Source: Panagrolaimus kolymaensis
Taxonomy: Eukaryota > Nematoda > Chromadorea > Rhabditida > Panagrolaimidae
Assembly (NCBI GenBank): GCA_028622995.1
Contig: JAJQJQ010000075.1
Location: 434,001 to 498,000 of the forward strand
Reading direction: 5' to 3'
Length of the DNA stretch: 64,000 nt
The position numbers and the translations under genes were made by a program. The stretch's first letter is position 1. Each line of letters begins with the position of its first letter. Below are positions 51,147 through 63,290 of the stretch, in pieces. The notes under the pieces are model-generated. The model made no database searches. It worked only from the letters and a program-made list of their open reading frames with translations, and had not been told where the DNA came from.

Positions 51147-53030
51147 AATAAAACTTAGAGGCTTTCCGACTTTTTACTAAAAAATAAAAAGCAGAGAAAA
51201 TATTTATCTTCCTTAATTTTTGGAATTTTTTACACCCGTTTTTTACTATTTCAAATGTCCTAAACCTCCATTATTAATTTTTTTAAATTTAAAACATTGT
51301 TTGCATCCTTCAATGAAAAATAAAACTTTGAAGCTCTCCGACTTTTTACTAAAAAATAAAAAGCAGAGAAAATATTTATTTTCCTTAATTTTTGGAATTT
51401 TTTACACCCGTTTTTTACTATTTCATATGACCTTTACCTCCATTATTAATTTTTTTAAATTTAAAACATTGTTGAATCCTTAATTGGTGAATAAAACTTA
51501 AAGGCTCTCCGACTTTTTACTAAAAAATAAAAAGCAGAGAAAATAATTATTTTCCTTAATTTTTGGAATTTTTTACACCCGTTTTTTACTATTTCATATG
51601 ACCTTTACCTCCATTATTAATTTTTTTAAATTTAAAACATTGTTTGCAACGTTCATTGAAGAATAAAACTTTGAAGCTCTCCGACTTTTTACTAAAAAAT
51701 AAAAAGCAGAGAAAATAATTATTTTCCTTAATTTTTGGAATTTTTTACACCCGTTTTTTACTATTTCATATGACCTTTACCTCCATTATTAATTTTTTTA
51801 AATTTAAAACATTGTTGAATCCTTAATTGGTGAATAAAACTTAGAGGCTTTCCGACTTTTTACTAAAAAATAAAAAGCAGAGAAAATAATTATTTTCCTT
51901 AATTTTTGGAATTTTTTACACCCGTTTTTTACTATTTCATATGACCTTTACCTCCATTATTAATTTTTTTAAATTTAAAACATTGTTTGCATCCTTCAAT
52001 GAAAAATAAAACTTTGAAGCTCTCCGACTTTTTACTAAAAAATAAAAAGCAGAGAAAATATTTATTTTCCTTAATTTTTGGAATTTTTTACACCCGTTTT
52101 TTACTATTTCATATGACCTTTACCTCCATTATTAATTTTTTTAAATTTAAAACATTGTTGAATCCTTAATTGGTGAATAAAACTTAAAGGCTCTCCGACT
52201 TTTTACTAAAAAATAAAAAGCAGAGAAAATAATTATTTTCCTTATTTTTTGGAATTTTTTACACCCGTTTACTATTTCATATGACCTTTACCTCCATTAT
52301 TAATTTTTTTAAATTTAAAACATTGTTTGCAACGTTCATTGAAGAATAAAACTTTGAAGCTCTCCGACTTTTTACTAAAAAATAAAAAGCAGAGAAAATA
52401 ATTATTTTCCTTAATTTTTGGAATTTTTTACACCCGTTTTTTACTATTTCATATGACCTTTACCTCCATTATTAATTTTTTTAAATTTAAAACATTGTTG
52501 AATCCTTAATTGGTGAATAAAACTTAGAGGCTCTCCGACTTTTTACTAAAAAATAAAAAGCAGAGAAAATATTTATCTTCCTTAATTTTTGGAATTTTTT
52601 ACACCCGTTTTTTACTATTTCATATGACCTTTACCTCCATTATTAATTTTTTTAAATTTAAAACATTGTTTGCAACGTTCATTGAAGAATAAAACTTTGA
52701 AGCTCTCCGACTTTTTACTAAAAAATAAAAAGCAGAGAAAATAATTATTTTCCTTAATTTTTGGAATTTTTTACACCCGTTTTTTACTATTTCATATGAC
52801 CTTTACCTCCATTATTAATTTTTTTAAATTTAAAACATTGTTTGCAACGTTCATTGAAGAATAAAACTTTGAAGCTCTCCGACTTTTTACTAAAAAATAA
52901 AAAGCAGAGAAAATAATTATTTTCCTTAATTTTTGGAATTTTTTACACCCGTTTTTTACTATTTCATATGACCTTTACCTCCATTATTAATTTTTTTAAA
53001 TTTAAAACATTGTTGAATCCTTAATTGGTG

Positions 53031-54230
53031 AATAAAACTTAAAGGCTCTCCGACTTTTTACTAAAAAATAAAAAGCAGAGAAAATAATTATTTTCCTTAA
53101 TTTTTGGAATTTTTTACACCCGTTTTTTACTATTTCATATGACCTTTACCTCCATTATTAATTTTTTTAAATTTAAAACATTGTTTGCAACGTTCATTGA
53201 AGAATAAAACTTTGAAGCTCTCCGACTTTTTACTAAAAAATAAAAAGCAGAGAAAATAATTATTTTCCTTAATTTTTGGAATTTTTTACACCCGTTTTTT
53301 ACTATTTCATATGACCTTTACCTCCATTATTAATTTTTTTAAATTTAAAACATTGTTGAATCCTTAATTGGTGAATAAAACTTAAAGGCTCTCCGACTTT
53401 TTACTAAAAAATAAAAAGCAGAGAAAATAATTATTTTCCTTAATTTTTGGAATTTTTTACACCCGTTTTTTACTATTTCATATGATCTTTACCTCCATTA
53501 TTAATTTTTTTAAATTTAAAACATTGTTTGCAACGTTCATTGAAGAATAAAACTTTGAAGCTCTCCGACTTTTTACTAAAAAATAAAAAGCAGAGAAAAT
53601 AATTATTTTCCTTAATTTTTGGAATTTTTTACACCCGTTTTTTACTATTTCATATGACCTTTACCTCCATTATTAATTTTTTTAAATTTAAAACATTGTT
53701 GAATCCTTAATTGGTGAATAAAACTTAGAGGCTTTCCGACTTTTTACTAAAAAATAAAAAGCAGAGAAAATAATTATTTTCCTTAATTTTTGGAATTTTT
53801 TACACCCGTTTTTTACTATTTCATATGACCTTTACCTCCATTATTAATTTTTTTAAATTTAAAACATTGTTGAATCCTTAATTGGTGAATAAAACTTAAA
53901 GGCTCTCCGACTTTTTACTAAAAAATAAAAAGCAGAGAAAATAATTATTTTCCTTAATTTTTGGAATTTTTTACACCCGTTTTTTACTATTTCATATGAC
54001 CTTTACCTCCATTATTAATTTTTTTAAATTTTAAACATTGTTTGCATCCTTCAATGAAAAATAAAACTTTGAAGCTCTCCGACTTTTTACTAAAAAATAA
54101 AAAGCAGAGAAAATATTTATTTTCCTTAATTTTTGGAATTTTTTACACCCGTTTTTTACTATTTCATATGACCTTTACCTCCATTATTAATTTTTTTAAA
54201 TTTAAAACATTGTTGAATCCTTAATTGGTG
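53031..54230 (+). repeat. 1200-bp seven-monomer HOR, copy 1
   Basis: Order from 53031: P, Q, P, Q, P with GGCTTTCCG, P, and an R with the rare AAATTTTAAACATTG change (54028). It matches 54231-55430 at a constant 1200-bp offset; the only difference I noticed is TATGATC at 53486 against TATGACC. Confidence 0.88.
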
Positions 54231-55430
54231 AATAAAACTTAAAGGCTCTCCGACTTTTTACTAAAAAATAAAAAGCAGAGAAAATAATTATTTTCCTTAA
54301 TTTTTGGAATTTTTTACACCCGTTTTTTACTATTTCATATGACCTTTACCTCCATTATTAATTTTTTTAAATTTAAAACATTGTTTGCAACGTTCATTGA
54401 AGAATAAAACTTTGAAGCTCTCCGACTTTTTACTAAAAAATAAAAAGCAGAGAAAATAATTATTTTCCTTAATTTTTGGAATTTTTTACACCCGTTTTTT
54501 ACTATTTCATATGACCTTTACCTCCATTATTAATTTTTTTAAATTTAAAACATTGTTGAATCCTTAATTGGTGAATAAAACTTAAAGGCTCTCCGACTTT
54601 TTACTAAAAAATAAAAAGCAGAGAAAATAATTATTTTCCTTAATTTTTGGAATTTTTTACACCCGTTTTTTACTATTTCATATGACCTTTACCTCCATTA
54701 TTAATTTTTTTAAATTTAAAACATTGTTTGCAACGTTCATTGAAGAATAAAACTTTGAAGCTCTCCGACTTTTTACTAAAAAATAAAAAGCAGAGAAAAT
54801 AATTATTTTCCTTAATTTTTGGAATTTTTTACACCCGTTTTTTACTATTTCATATGACCTTTACCTCCATTATTAATTTTTTTAAATTTAAAACATTGTT
54901 GAATCCTTAATTGGTGAATAAAACTTAGAGGCTTTCCGACTTTTTACTAAAAAATAAAAAGCAGAGAAAATAATTATTTTCCTTAATTTTTGGAATTTTT
55001 TACACCCGTTTTTTACTATTTCATATGACCTTTACCTCCATTATTAATTTTTTTAAATTTAAAACATTGTTGAATCCTTAATTGGTGAATAAAACTTAAA
55101 GGCTCTCCGACTTTTTACTAAAAAATAAAAAGCAGAGAAAATAATTATTTTCCTTAATTTTTGGAATTTTTTACACCCGTTTTTTACTATTTCATATGAC
55201 CTTTACCTCCATTATTAATTTTTTTAAATTTTAAACATTGTTTGCATCCTTCAATGAAAAATAAAACTTTGAAGCTCTCCGACTTTTTACTAAAAAATAA
55301 AAAGCAGAGAAAATATTTATTTTCCTTAATTTTTGGAATTTTTTACACCCGTTTTTTACTATTTCATATGACCTTTACCTCCATTATTAATTTTTTTAAA
55401 TTTAAAACATTGTTGAATCCTTAATTGGTG
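54231..55430 (+). repeat. 1200-bp seven-monomer HOR, copy 2
   Basis: Second, nearly identical copy of 53031-54230, including AAATTTTAAACATTG at 55228. The mark appears a third time at 55571 in an adjoining P-R pair (343 bp on), so the R unit was duplicated again after the seven-unit event. Confidence 0.88.
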
Positions 55431-56789
55431 AATAAAACTTAAAGGCTCTCCGACTTTTTACTAAAAAATAAAAAGCAGAGAAAATAATTATTTTCCTTAA
55501 TTTTTGGAATTTTTTACACCCGTTTTTTACTATTTCATATGACCTTTACCTCCATTATTAATTTTTTTAAATTTTAAACATTGTTTGCATCCTTCAATGA
55601 AAAATAAAACTTTGAAGCTCTCCGACTTTTTACTAAAAAATAAAAAGCAGAGAAAATATTTATTTTCCTTAATTTTTGGAATTTTTTACACCCGTTTTTT
55701 ACTATTTCAGATGACCTTTACCTCCATTATTAATTTTTTTAAATTTAAAACATTGTTGAATCCTTAATTGGTGAATAAAACTTAAAGGCTCTCCGACTTT
55801 TTACTAAAAAATAAAAAGCAGAGAAAATAATTATTTTCCTTAATTTTTGGAATTTTTTACACCCGTTTTTTACTATTTCATATGACCTTTACCTCCATTA
55901 TTAATTTTTTTAAATTTAAAACATTGTTTGCAACGTTCATTGAAGAATAAAACTTTGAAGCTCTCCGACTTTTTACTAAAAAATAAAAAGCAGAGAAAAT
56001 ATTTATTTTCCTTAATTTTTGGAATTTTTTACACCCGTTTTTTACTATTTCATATGACCTTTACCTCCATTATTAATTTTTTTAAATTTAAAACATTGTT
56101 TGCAACGTTCATTGAAGAATAAAACTTTGAAGCTCTCCGACTTTTTACTAAAAAATAAAAAGCAGAGAAAATAATTATTTTCCTTAATTTTTGGAATTTT
56201 TTACACCCGTTTTTTACTATTTCATATGACCTTTACCTCCATTATTAATTTTTTTAAATTTAAAACATTGTTGAATCCTTAATTGGTGAATAAAACTTAG
56301 AGGCTTTCCGACTTTTTACTAAAAAATAAAAAGCAGTGAAAATAATTATTTTCCTTAATTTTTGGAATTTTTTACACCCGTTTTTTACTATTTCATATGA
56401 CCTTTACCTCCATTATTAATTTTTTTAAATTTAAAACATTGTTTGCATCCTTCAATGAAAAATAAAACTTTGAAGCTCTCCGACTTTTTACTAAAAAATA
56501 AAAAGCAGAGAAAATATTTATTTTCCTTAATTTTTGGAATTTTTTACACCCGTTTTTTACTATTTCATATGACCTTTACCTCCATTATTAATTTTTTTAA
56601 ATTTAAAACATTGTTGAATCCTTAATTGGTGAATAAAACTTAAAGGCTCTCCGACTTTTTACTAAAAAATAAAAAGCAGAGAAAATAATTATTTTTCTTA
56701 ATTTTTGGAATTTTTTACACCCGTTTTTTACTATTTCATATGACCTTTACCTCCATTATTAATTTTTTTAAATTTAAAACATTGTTGAA

Positions 56790-57660
56790 TCCTTAATTGG
56801 TGAATAAAACTTAGAGGCTTTCCGACTTTTTACTAAAAAATAAAAAGCAGAGAAAATAATTATTTTCCTTAATTTTTGGAATTTTTTACACCCGTTTTTT
56901 ACTATTTCATATGACCTTTACCTCCATTATTAATTTTTTTAAATTTAAAACATTGTTTGCAACGTTCATTGAAGAATAAAACTTTGAAGCTCTCCGACTT
57001 TTTACTAAAAAATAAAAAGCAGAGAAAATAATTATTTTCCTTAATTTTTGGAATTTTTTACACCCGTTTTTTACTATTTCATATGACCTTTACCTCCATT
57101 ATTAATTTTTTTAAATTTAAAACATTGTTGAATCCTTAATTGGTGAATAAAACTTAGAGGCTTTCCGACTTTTTACTAAAAAATAAAAAGCAGAGAAAAT
57201 AATTATTTTCCTTAATTTTTGGAATTTTTTACACCCGTTTTTTACTATTTCATATGACCTTTACCTCCATTATTAATTTTTTTAAATTTAAAACATTGTT
57301 TGCAACGTTCATTGAAGAATAAAACTTTGAAGCTCTCCGACTTTTTACTAAAAAATAAAAAGCAGAGAAAATAATTATTTTCCTTAATTTTTGGAATTTT
57401 TTACACCCGTTTTTTACTATTTCATATGACCTTTACCTCCATTATTAATTTTTTTAAATTTAAAACATTGTTGAATCCTTAATTGGTGAATAAAACTTAG
57501 AGGCTTTCCGACTTTTTACTAAAAAATAAAAAGCAGAGAAAATAATTATTTTCCTTAATTTTTGGAATTTTTTACACCCGTTTTTTACTATTTCATATGA
57601 CCTTTACCTCCATTATTAATTTTTTTAAATTTAAAACATTGTTGAATCCTTAATTGGTGA
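56790..57660 (+). repeat. 343-bp P-Q dimer series
   Basis: A P unit with GGCTTTCCG and a Q unit alternate for about two and a half turns. Related P-Q runs recur near 59190-60600, interrupted by P units with ACTTAAAGG and TTTTTCTTAAT. Confidence 0.75.
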
Positions 57661-60600
57661 ATAAAACTTAGAGGCTTTCCGACTTTTTACTAAAAAATAA
57701 AAAGCAGAGAAAATATTTATCTTCCTTAATTTTTGGAATTTTTTACACCCGTTTTTTACTATTTCAAATGTCCTAAACCTCCATTATTAATTTTTTTAAA
57801 TTTAAAACATTGTTTGCAACGTTCATTGAAGAATAAAACTTTGAAGCTCTCCGACTTTTTACTAAAAAATAAAAAGCAGAGAAAATATTTATTTTCCTTA
57901 ATTTTTGGAATTTTTTACACCCGTTTTTTACTATTTCATATGACCTTTACCTCCATTATTAATTTTTTTAAATTTAAAACATTGTTGAATCCTTAATTGG
58001 TGAATAAAACTTAAAGGCTCTCCGACTTTTTACTAAAAAATAAAAAGCAGAGAAAATAATTATTTTCCTTAATTTTTGGAATTTTTTACACCCGTTTTTT
58101 ACTATTTCATATGACCTTTACCTCCATTATTAATTTTTTTAAATTTAAAACATTGTTGAATCCTTAATTGGTGAATAAAACTTAGAGGCTTTCCGACTTT
58201 TTACTAAAAAATAAAAAGCAGTGAAAATAATTATTTTCCTTAATTTTTGGAATTTTTTACACCCGTTTTTTACTATTTCATATGACCTTTACCTCCATTA
58301 TTAATTTTTTTAAATTTAAAACATTGTTGAATCCTTAATTGGTGAATAAAACTTAAAGGCTCTCCGACTTTTTACTAAAAAATAAAAAGCAGAGAAAATA
58401 ATTATTTTCCTTAATTTTTGGAATTTTTTACACCCGTTTTTTACTATTTCATATGACCTTTACCTCCATTATTAATTTTTTTAAATTTAAAACATTGTTG
58501 AATCCTTAATTGGTGAATAAAACTTAGAGGCTTTCCGACTTTTTACTAAAAAATAAAAAGCAGTGAAAATAATTATTTTCCTTAATTTTTGGAATTTTTT
58601 ACACCCGTTTTTTACTATTTCATATGACCTTTACCTCCATTATTAATTTTTTTAAATTTAAAACATTGTTGAATCCTTAATTGGTGAATAAAACTTAGAG
58701 GCTTTCCGACTTTTTACTAAAAAATAAAAAGCAGAGAAAATAATTATTTTCCTTAATTTTTGGAATTTTTTACACCCGTTTTTTACTATTTCATATGACC
58801 TTTACCTCCATTATTAATTTTTTTAAATTTAAAACATTGTTTGCAACGTTCATTGAAGAATAAAACTTTGAAGCTCTCCGACTTTTTACTAAAAAATAAA
58901 AAGCAGAGAAAATATTTATTTTCCTTAATTTTTGGAATTTTTTACACCCGTTTTTTACTATTTCATATGACCTTTACCTCCATTATTAATTTTTTTAAAT
59001 TTAAAACATTGTTGAATCCTTAATTGGTGAATAAAACTTAAAGGCTCTCCGACTTTTTACTAAAAAATAAAAAGCAGAGAAAATAATTATTTTTCTTAAT
59101 TTTTGGAATTTTTTACACCCGTTTTTTACTATTTCATATGACCTTTACCTCCATTATTAATTTTTTTAAATTTAAAACATTGTTGAATCCTTAATTGGTG
59201 AATAAAACTTAGAGGCTTTCCGACTTTTTACTAAAAAATAAAAAGCAGAGAAAATAATTATTTTCCTTAATTTTTGGAATTTTTTACACCCGTTTTTTAC
59301 TATTTCATATGACCTTTACCTCCATTATTAATTTTTTTAAATTTAAAACATTGTTTGCAACGTTCATTGAAGAATAAAACTTTGAAGCTCTCCGACTTTT
59401 TACTAAAAAATAAAAAGCAGAGAAAATAATTATTTTCCTTAATTTTTGGAATTTTTTACACCCGTTTTTTACTATTTCATATGACCTTTACCTCCATTAT
59501 TAATTTTTTTAAATTTAAAACATTGTTGAATCCTTAATTGGTGAATAAAACTTAGAGGCTTTCCGACTTTTTACTAAAAAATAAAAAGCAGAGAAAATAA
59601 TTATTTTCCTTAATTTTTGGAATTTTTTACACCCGTTTTTTACTATTTCATATGACCTTTACCTCCATTATTAATTTTTTTAAATTTAAAACATTGTTGA
59701 ATCCTTAATTGGTGAATAAAACTTAAAGGCTCTCCGACTTTTTACTAAAAAATAAAAAGCAGAGAAAATAATTATTTTTCTTAATTTTTGGAATTTTTTA
59801 CACCCGTTTTTTACTATTTCATATGACCTTTACCTCCATTATTAATTTTTTTAAATTTAAAACATTGTTGAATCCTTAATTGGTGAATAAAACTTAGAGG
59901 CTTTCCGACTTTTTACTAAAAAATAAAAAGCAGAGAAAATAATTATTTTCCTTAATTTTTGGAATTTTTTACACCCGTTTTTTACTATTTCATATGACCT
60001 TTACCTCCATTATTAATTTTTTTAAATTTAAAACATTGTTTGCAACGTTCATTGAAGAATAAAACTTTGAAGCTCTCCGACTTTTTACTAAAAAATAAAA
60101 AGCAGAGAAAATAATTATTTTCCTTAATTTTTGGAATTTTTTACACCCGTTTTTTACTATTTCATATGACCTTTACCTCCATTATTAATTTTTTTAAATT
60201 TAAAACATTGTTGAATCCTTAATTGGTGAATAAAACTTAGAGGCTTTCCGACTTTTTACTAAAAAATAAAAAGCAGAGAAAATAATTATTTTCCTTAATT
60301 TTTGGAATTTTTTACACCCGTTTTTTACTATTTCATATGACCTTTACCTCCATTATTAATTTTTTTAAATTTAAAACATTGTTTGCAACGTTCATTGAAG
60401 AATAAAACTTTGAAGCTCTCCGACTTTTTACTAAAAAATAAAAAGCAGAGAAAATAATTATTTTCCTTAATTTTTGGAATTTTTTACACCCGTTTTTTAC
60501 TATTTCATATGACCTTTACCTCCATTATTAATTTTTTTAAATTTAAAACATTGTTGAATCCTTAATTGGTGAATAAAACTTAGAGGCTTTCCGACTTTTT

Positions 60601-60742
60601 ACTAAAAAATAAAAAGCAGAGAAAATAATTATTTTCCTTAATTTTTGGAATTTTTTACACCCGTTTTTTACTATTTCATATGACCTTTACCTCCATTATT
60701 AATTTTTTTAAATTTAAAACATTGTTGAATCCTTAATTGGTG

Positions 60743-62114
60743 AATAAAACTTAAAGGCTCTCCGACTTTTTACTAAAAAATAAAAAGCAGAGAAAATAAT
60801 TATTTTCCTTAATTTTTGGAATTTTTTACACCCGTTTTTTACTATTTCATATGACCTTTACCTCCATTATTAATTTTTTTAAATTTTAAACATTGTTTGC
60901 ATCCTTCAATGAAAAATAAAACTTTGAAGCTCTCCGACTTTTTACTAAAAAATAAAAAGCAGAGAAAATATTTATTTTCCTTAATTTTTGGAATTTTTTA
61001 CACCCGTTTTTTACTATTTCATTTGACCTTTACCTCCATTATTAATTTTTTTAAATTTAAAACATTGTTTGCAACGTTCATTGAAGAATAAAACTTTGAA
61101 GCTCTCCGACTTTTTACTAAAAAATAAAAAGCAGAGAAAATATTTATTTTCCTTAATTTTTGGAATTTTTTACACCCGTTTTTTACTATTTCATATGACC
61201 TTTACCTCCATTATTAATTTTTTTAAATTTAAAACATTGTTGAATCCTTAATTGGTGAATAAAACTTAAAGGCTCTCCGACTTTTTACTAAAAAATAAAA
61301 AGCAGAGAAAATAATTATTTTCCTTAATTTTTGGAATTTTTTACACCCGTTTTTTACTATTTCATATGACCTTTACCTCCATTATTAATTTTTTTAAATT
61401 TAAAACATTGTTGAATCCTTAATTGGTGAATAAAACTTAGAGGCTTTCCGACTTTTTACTAAAAAATAAAAAGCAGTGAAAATAATTATTTTCCTTAATT
61501 TTTGGAATTTTTTACACCCGTTTTTTACTATTTCATATGACCTTTACCTCCATTATTAATTTTTTTAAATTTAAAACATTGTTTGCATCCTTCAATGAAA
61601 AATAAAACTTTGAAGCTCTCCGACTTTTTACTAAAAAATAAAAAGCAGAGAAAATATTTATTTTCCTTAATTTTTGGAATTTTTTACACCCGTTTTTTAC
61701 TATTTCATATGACCTTTACCTCCATTATTAATTTTTTTAAATTTAAAACATTGTTGAATCCTTAATTGGTGAATAAAACTTAAAGGCTCTCCGACTTTTT
61801 ACTAAAAAATAAAAAGCAGAGAAAATAATTATTTTCCTTAATTTTTGGAATTTTTTACACCCGTTTTTTACTATTTCATATGACCTTTACCTCCATTATT
61901 AATTTTTTTAAATTTAAAACATTGTTTGCAACGTTCATTGAAGAATAAAACTTTGAAGCTCTCCGACTTTTTACTAAAAAATAAAAAGCAGAGAAAATAA
62001 TTATTTTCCTTAATTTTTGGAATTTTTTACACCCGTTTTTTACTATTTCATATGACCTTTACCTCCATTATTAATTTTTTTAAATTTAAAACATTGTTGA
62101 ATCCTTAATTGGTG
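60743..62114 (+). repeat. 1372-bp eight-monomer HOR, copy 1
   Basis: Order: P, R (with AAATTTTAAACATTG, 60885), Q with ATATTTA, P, P with GCAGTG, R, P, Q. The next period starts at 62115. TTTGACC at 61023 is a private change that the second copy lacks. Confidence 0.85.
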
Positions 62115-62952
62115 AATAAAACTTAAAGGCTCTCCGACTTTTTACTAAAAAATAAAAAGCAGAGAAAATAATTATTTTCCTTAATTTTTGGAATTTTTTA
62201 CACCCGTTTTTTACTATTTCATATGACCTTTACCTCCATTATTAATTTTTTTAAATTTTAAACATTGTTTGCATCCTTCAATGAAAAATAAAACTTTGAA
62301 GCTCTCCGACTTTTTACTAAAAAATAAAAAGCAGAGAAAATATTTATTTTCCTTAATTTTTGGAATTTTTTACACCCGTTTTTTACTATTTCATATGACC
62401 TTTACCTCCATTATTAATTTTTTTAAATTTAAAACATTGTTTGCAACGTTCATTGAAGAATAAAACTTTGAAGCTCTCCGACTTTTTACTAAAAAATAAA
62501 AAGCAGAGAAAATATTTATTTTCCTTAATTTTTGGAATTTTTTACACCCGTTTTTTACTATTTCATATGACCTTTACCTCCATTATTAATTTTTTTAAAT
62601 TTAAAACATTGTTGAATCCTTAATTGGTGAATAAAACTTAAAGGCTCTCCGACTTTTTACTAAAAAATAAAAAGCAGAGAAAATAATTATTTTCCTTAAT
62701 TTTTGGAATTTTTTACACCCGTTTTTTACTATTTCATATGACCTTTACCTCCATTATTAATTTTTTTAAATTTAAAACATTGTTGAATCCTTAATTGGTG
62801 AATAAAACTTAGAGGCTTTCCGACTTTTTACTAAAAAATAAAAAGCAGTGAAAATAATTATTTTCCTTAATTTTTGGAATTTTTTACACCCGTTTTTTAC
62901 TATTTCATATGACCTTTACCTCCATTATTAATTTTTTTAAATTTAAAACATT
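62115..62952 (+). repeat. 1372-bp HOR, partial copy 2
   Basis: It matches 60743-61580 at a constant 1372-bp offset, including AAATTTTAAACATTG (62257) and GCAGTG (62849 against 61477). It diverges at 62953, where a P junction replaces the expected R junction. Confidence 0.85.
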
Positions 62953-63290
62953 GTTGAATCCTTAATTGGTGAATAAAACTTAGAGGCTCTCCGACTTTTT
63001 ACTAAAAAATAAAAAGCAGAGAAAATAATTATTTTCCTTAATTTTTGGAATTTTTTACACCCGTTTTTTACTATTTCATATGACCTTTACCTCCATTATT
63101 AATTTTTTTAAATTTAAAACATTGTTTGCAACGTTCATTGAAGAATAAAACTTTGAAGCTCTCCGACTTTTTACTAAAAAATAAAAAGCAGAGAAAATAA
63201 TTATTTTCCTTAATTTTTGGAATTTTTTACACCCGTTTTTTACTATTTCATATGACCTTTACCTCCATTATTAATTTTTTTAAATTTAAA

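Larger units (their letters stand above)
51147..57659 (+). repeat. Super-repeat copy 4, enlarged (about 38 monomers)
   Basis: It starts with the same P unit (CAAATGTCC) as copies 1-3 and runs until the next such unit at 57660. It lacks the CCCGTTTTACTA terminal unit. It contains R-P-Q-P tetramers at the start, one unit with a still shorter T-tract (CCCGTTTACTA, 52266), the 1200-bp HOR at 53031-55430, and a P-Q dimer series at about 56790-57650. Confidence 0.7.
43438..63290 (+). repeat. Block H: three-type (P/Q/R) HOR region
   Basis: Nearly all units belong to three types. P (171 bp) has GAATCCTTAATTGGTG then ACTTAAAGGC or ACTTAGAGGCTTTCC. Q (172 bp) has GCAACGTTCATTGAAG then ACTTTGAAG. R (172 bp) has GCATCCTTCAATGAAAAA then ACTTTGAAG. 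R units carry ATATTTA, while P and Q units mostly carry AATAATTA. CATATGACCTTTACCTCC is almost fixed. This is the most regular part of the window. Confidence 0.88.
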
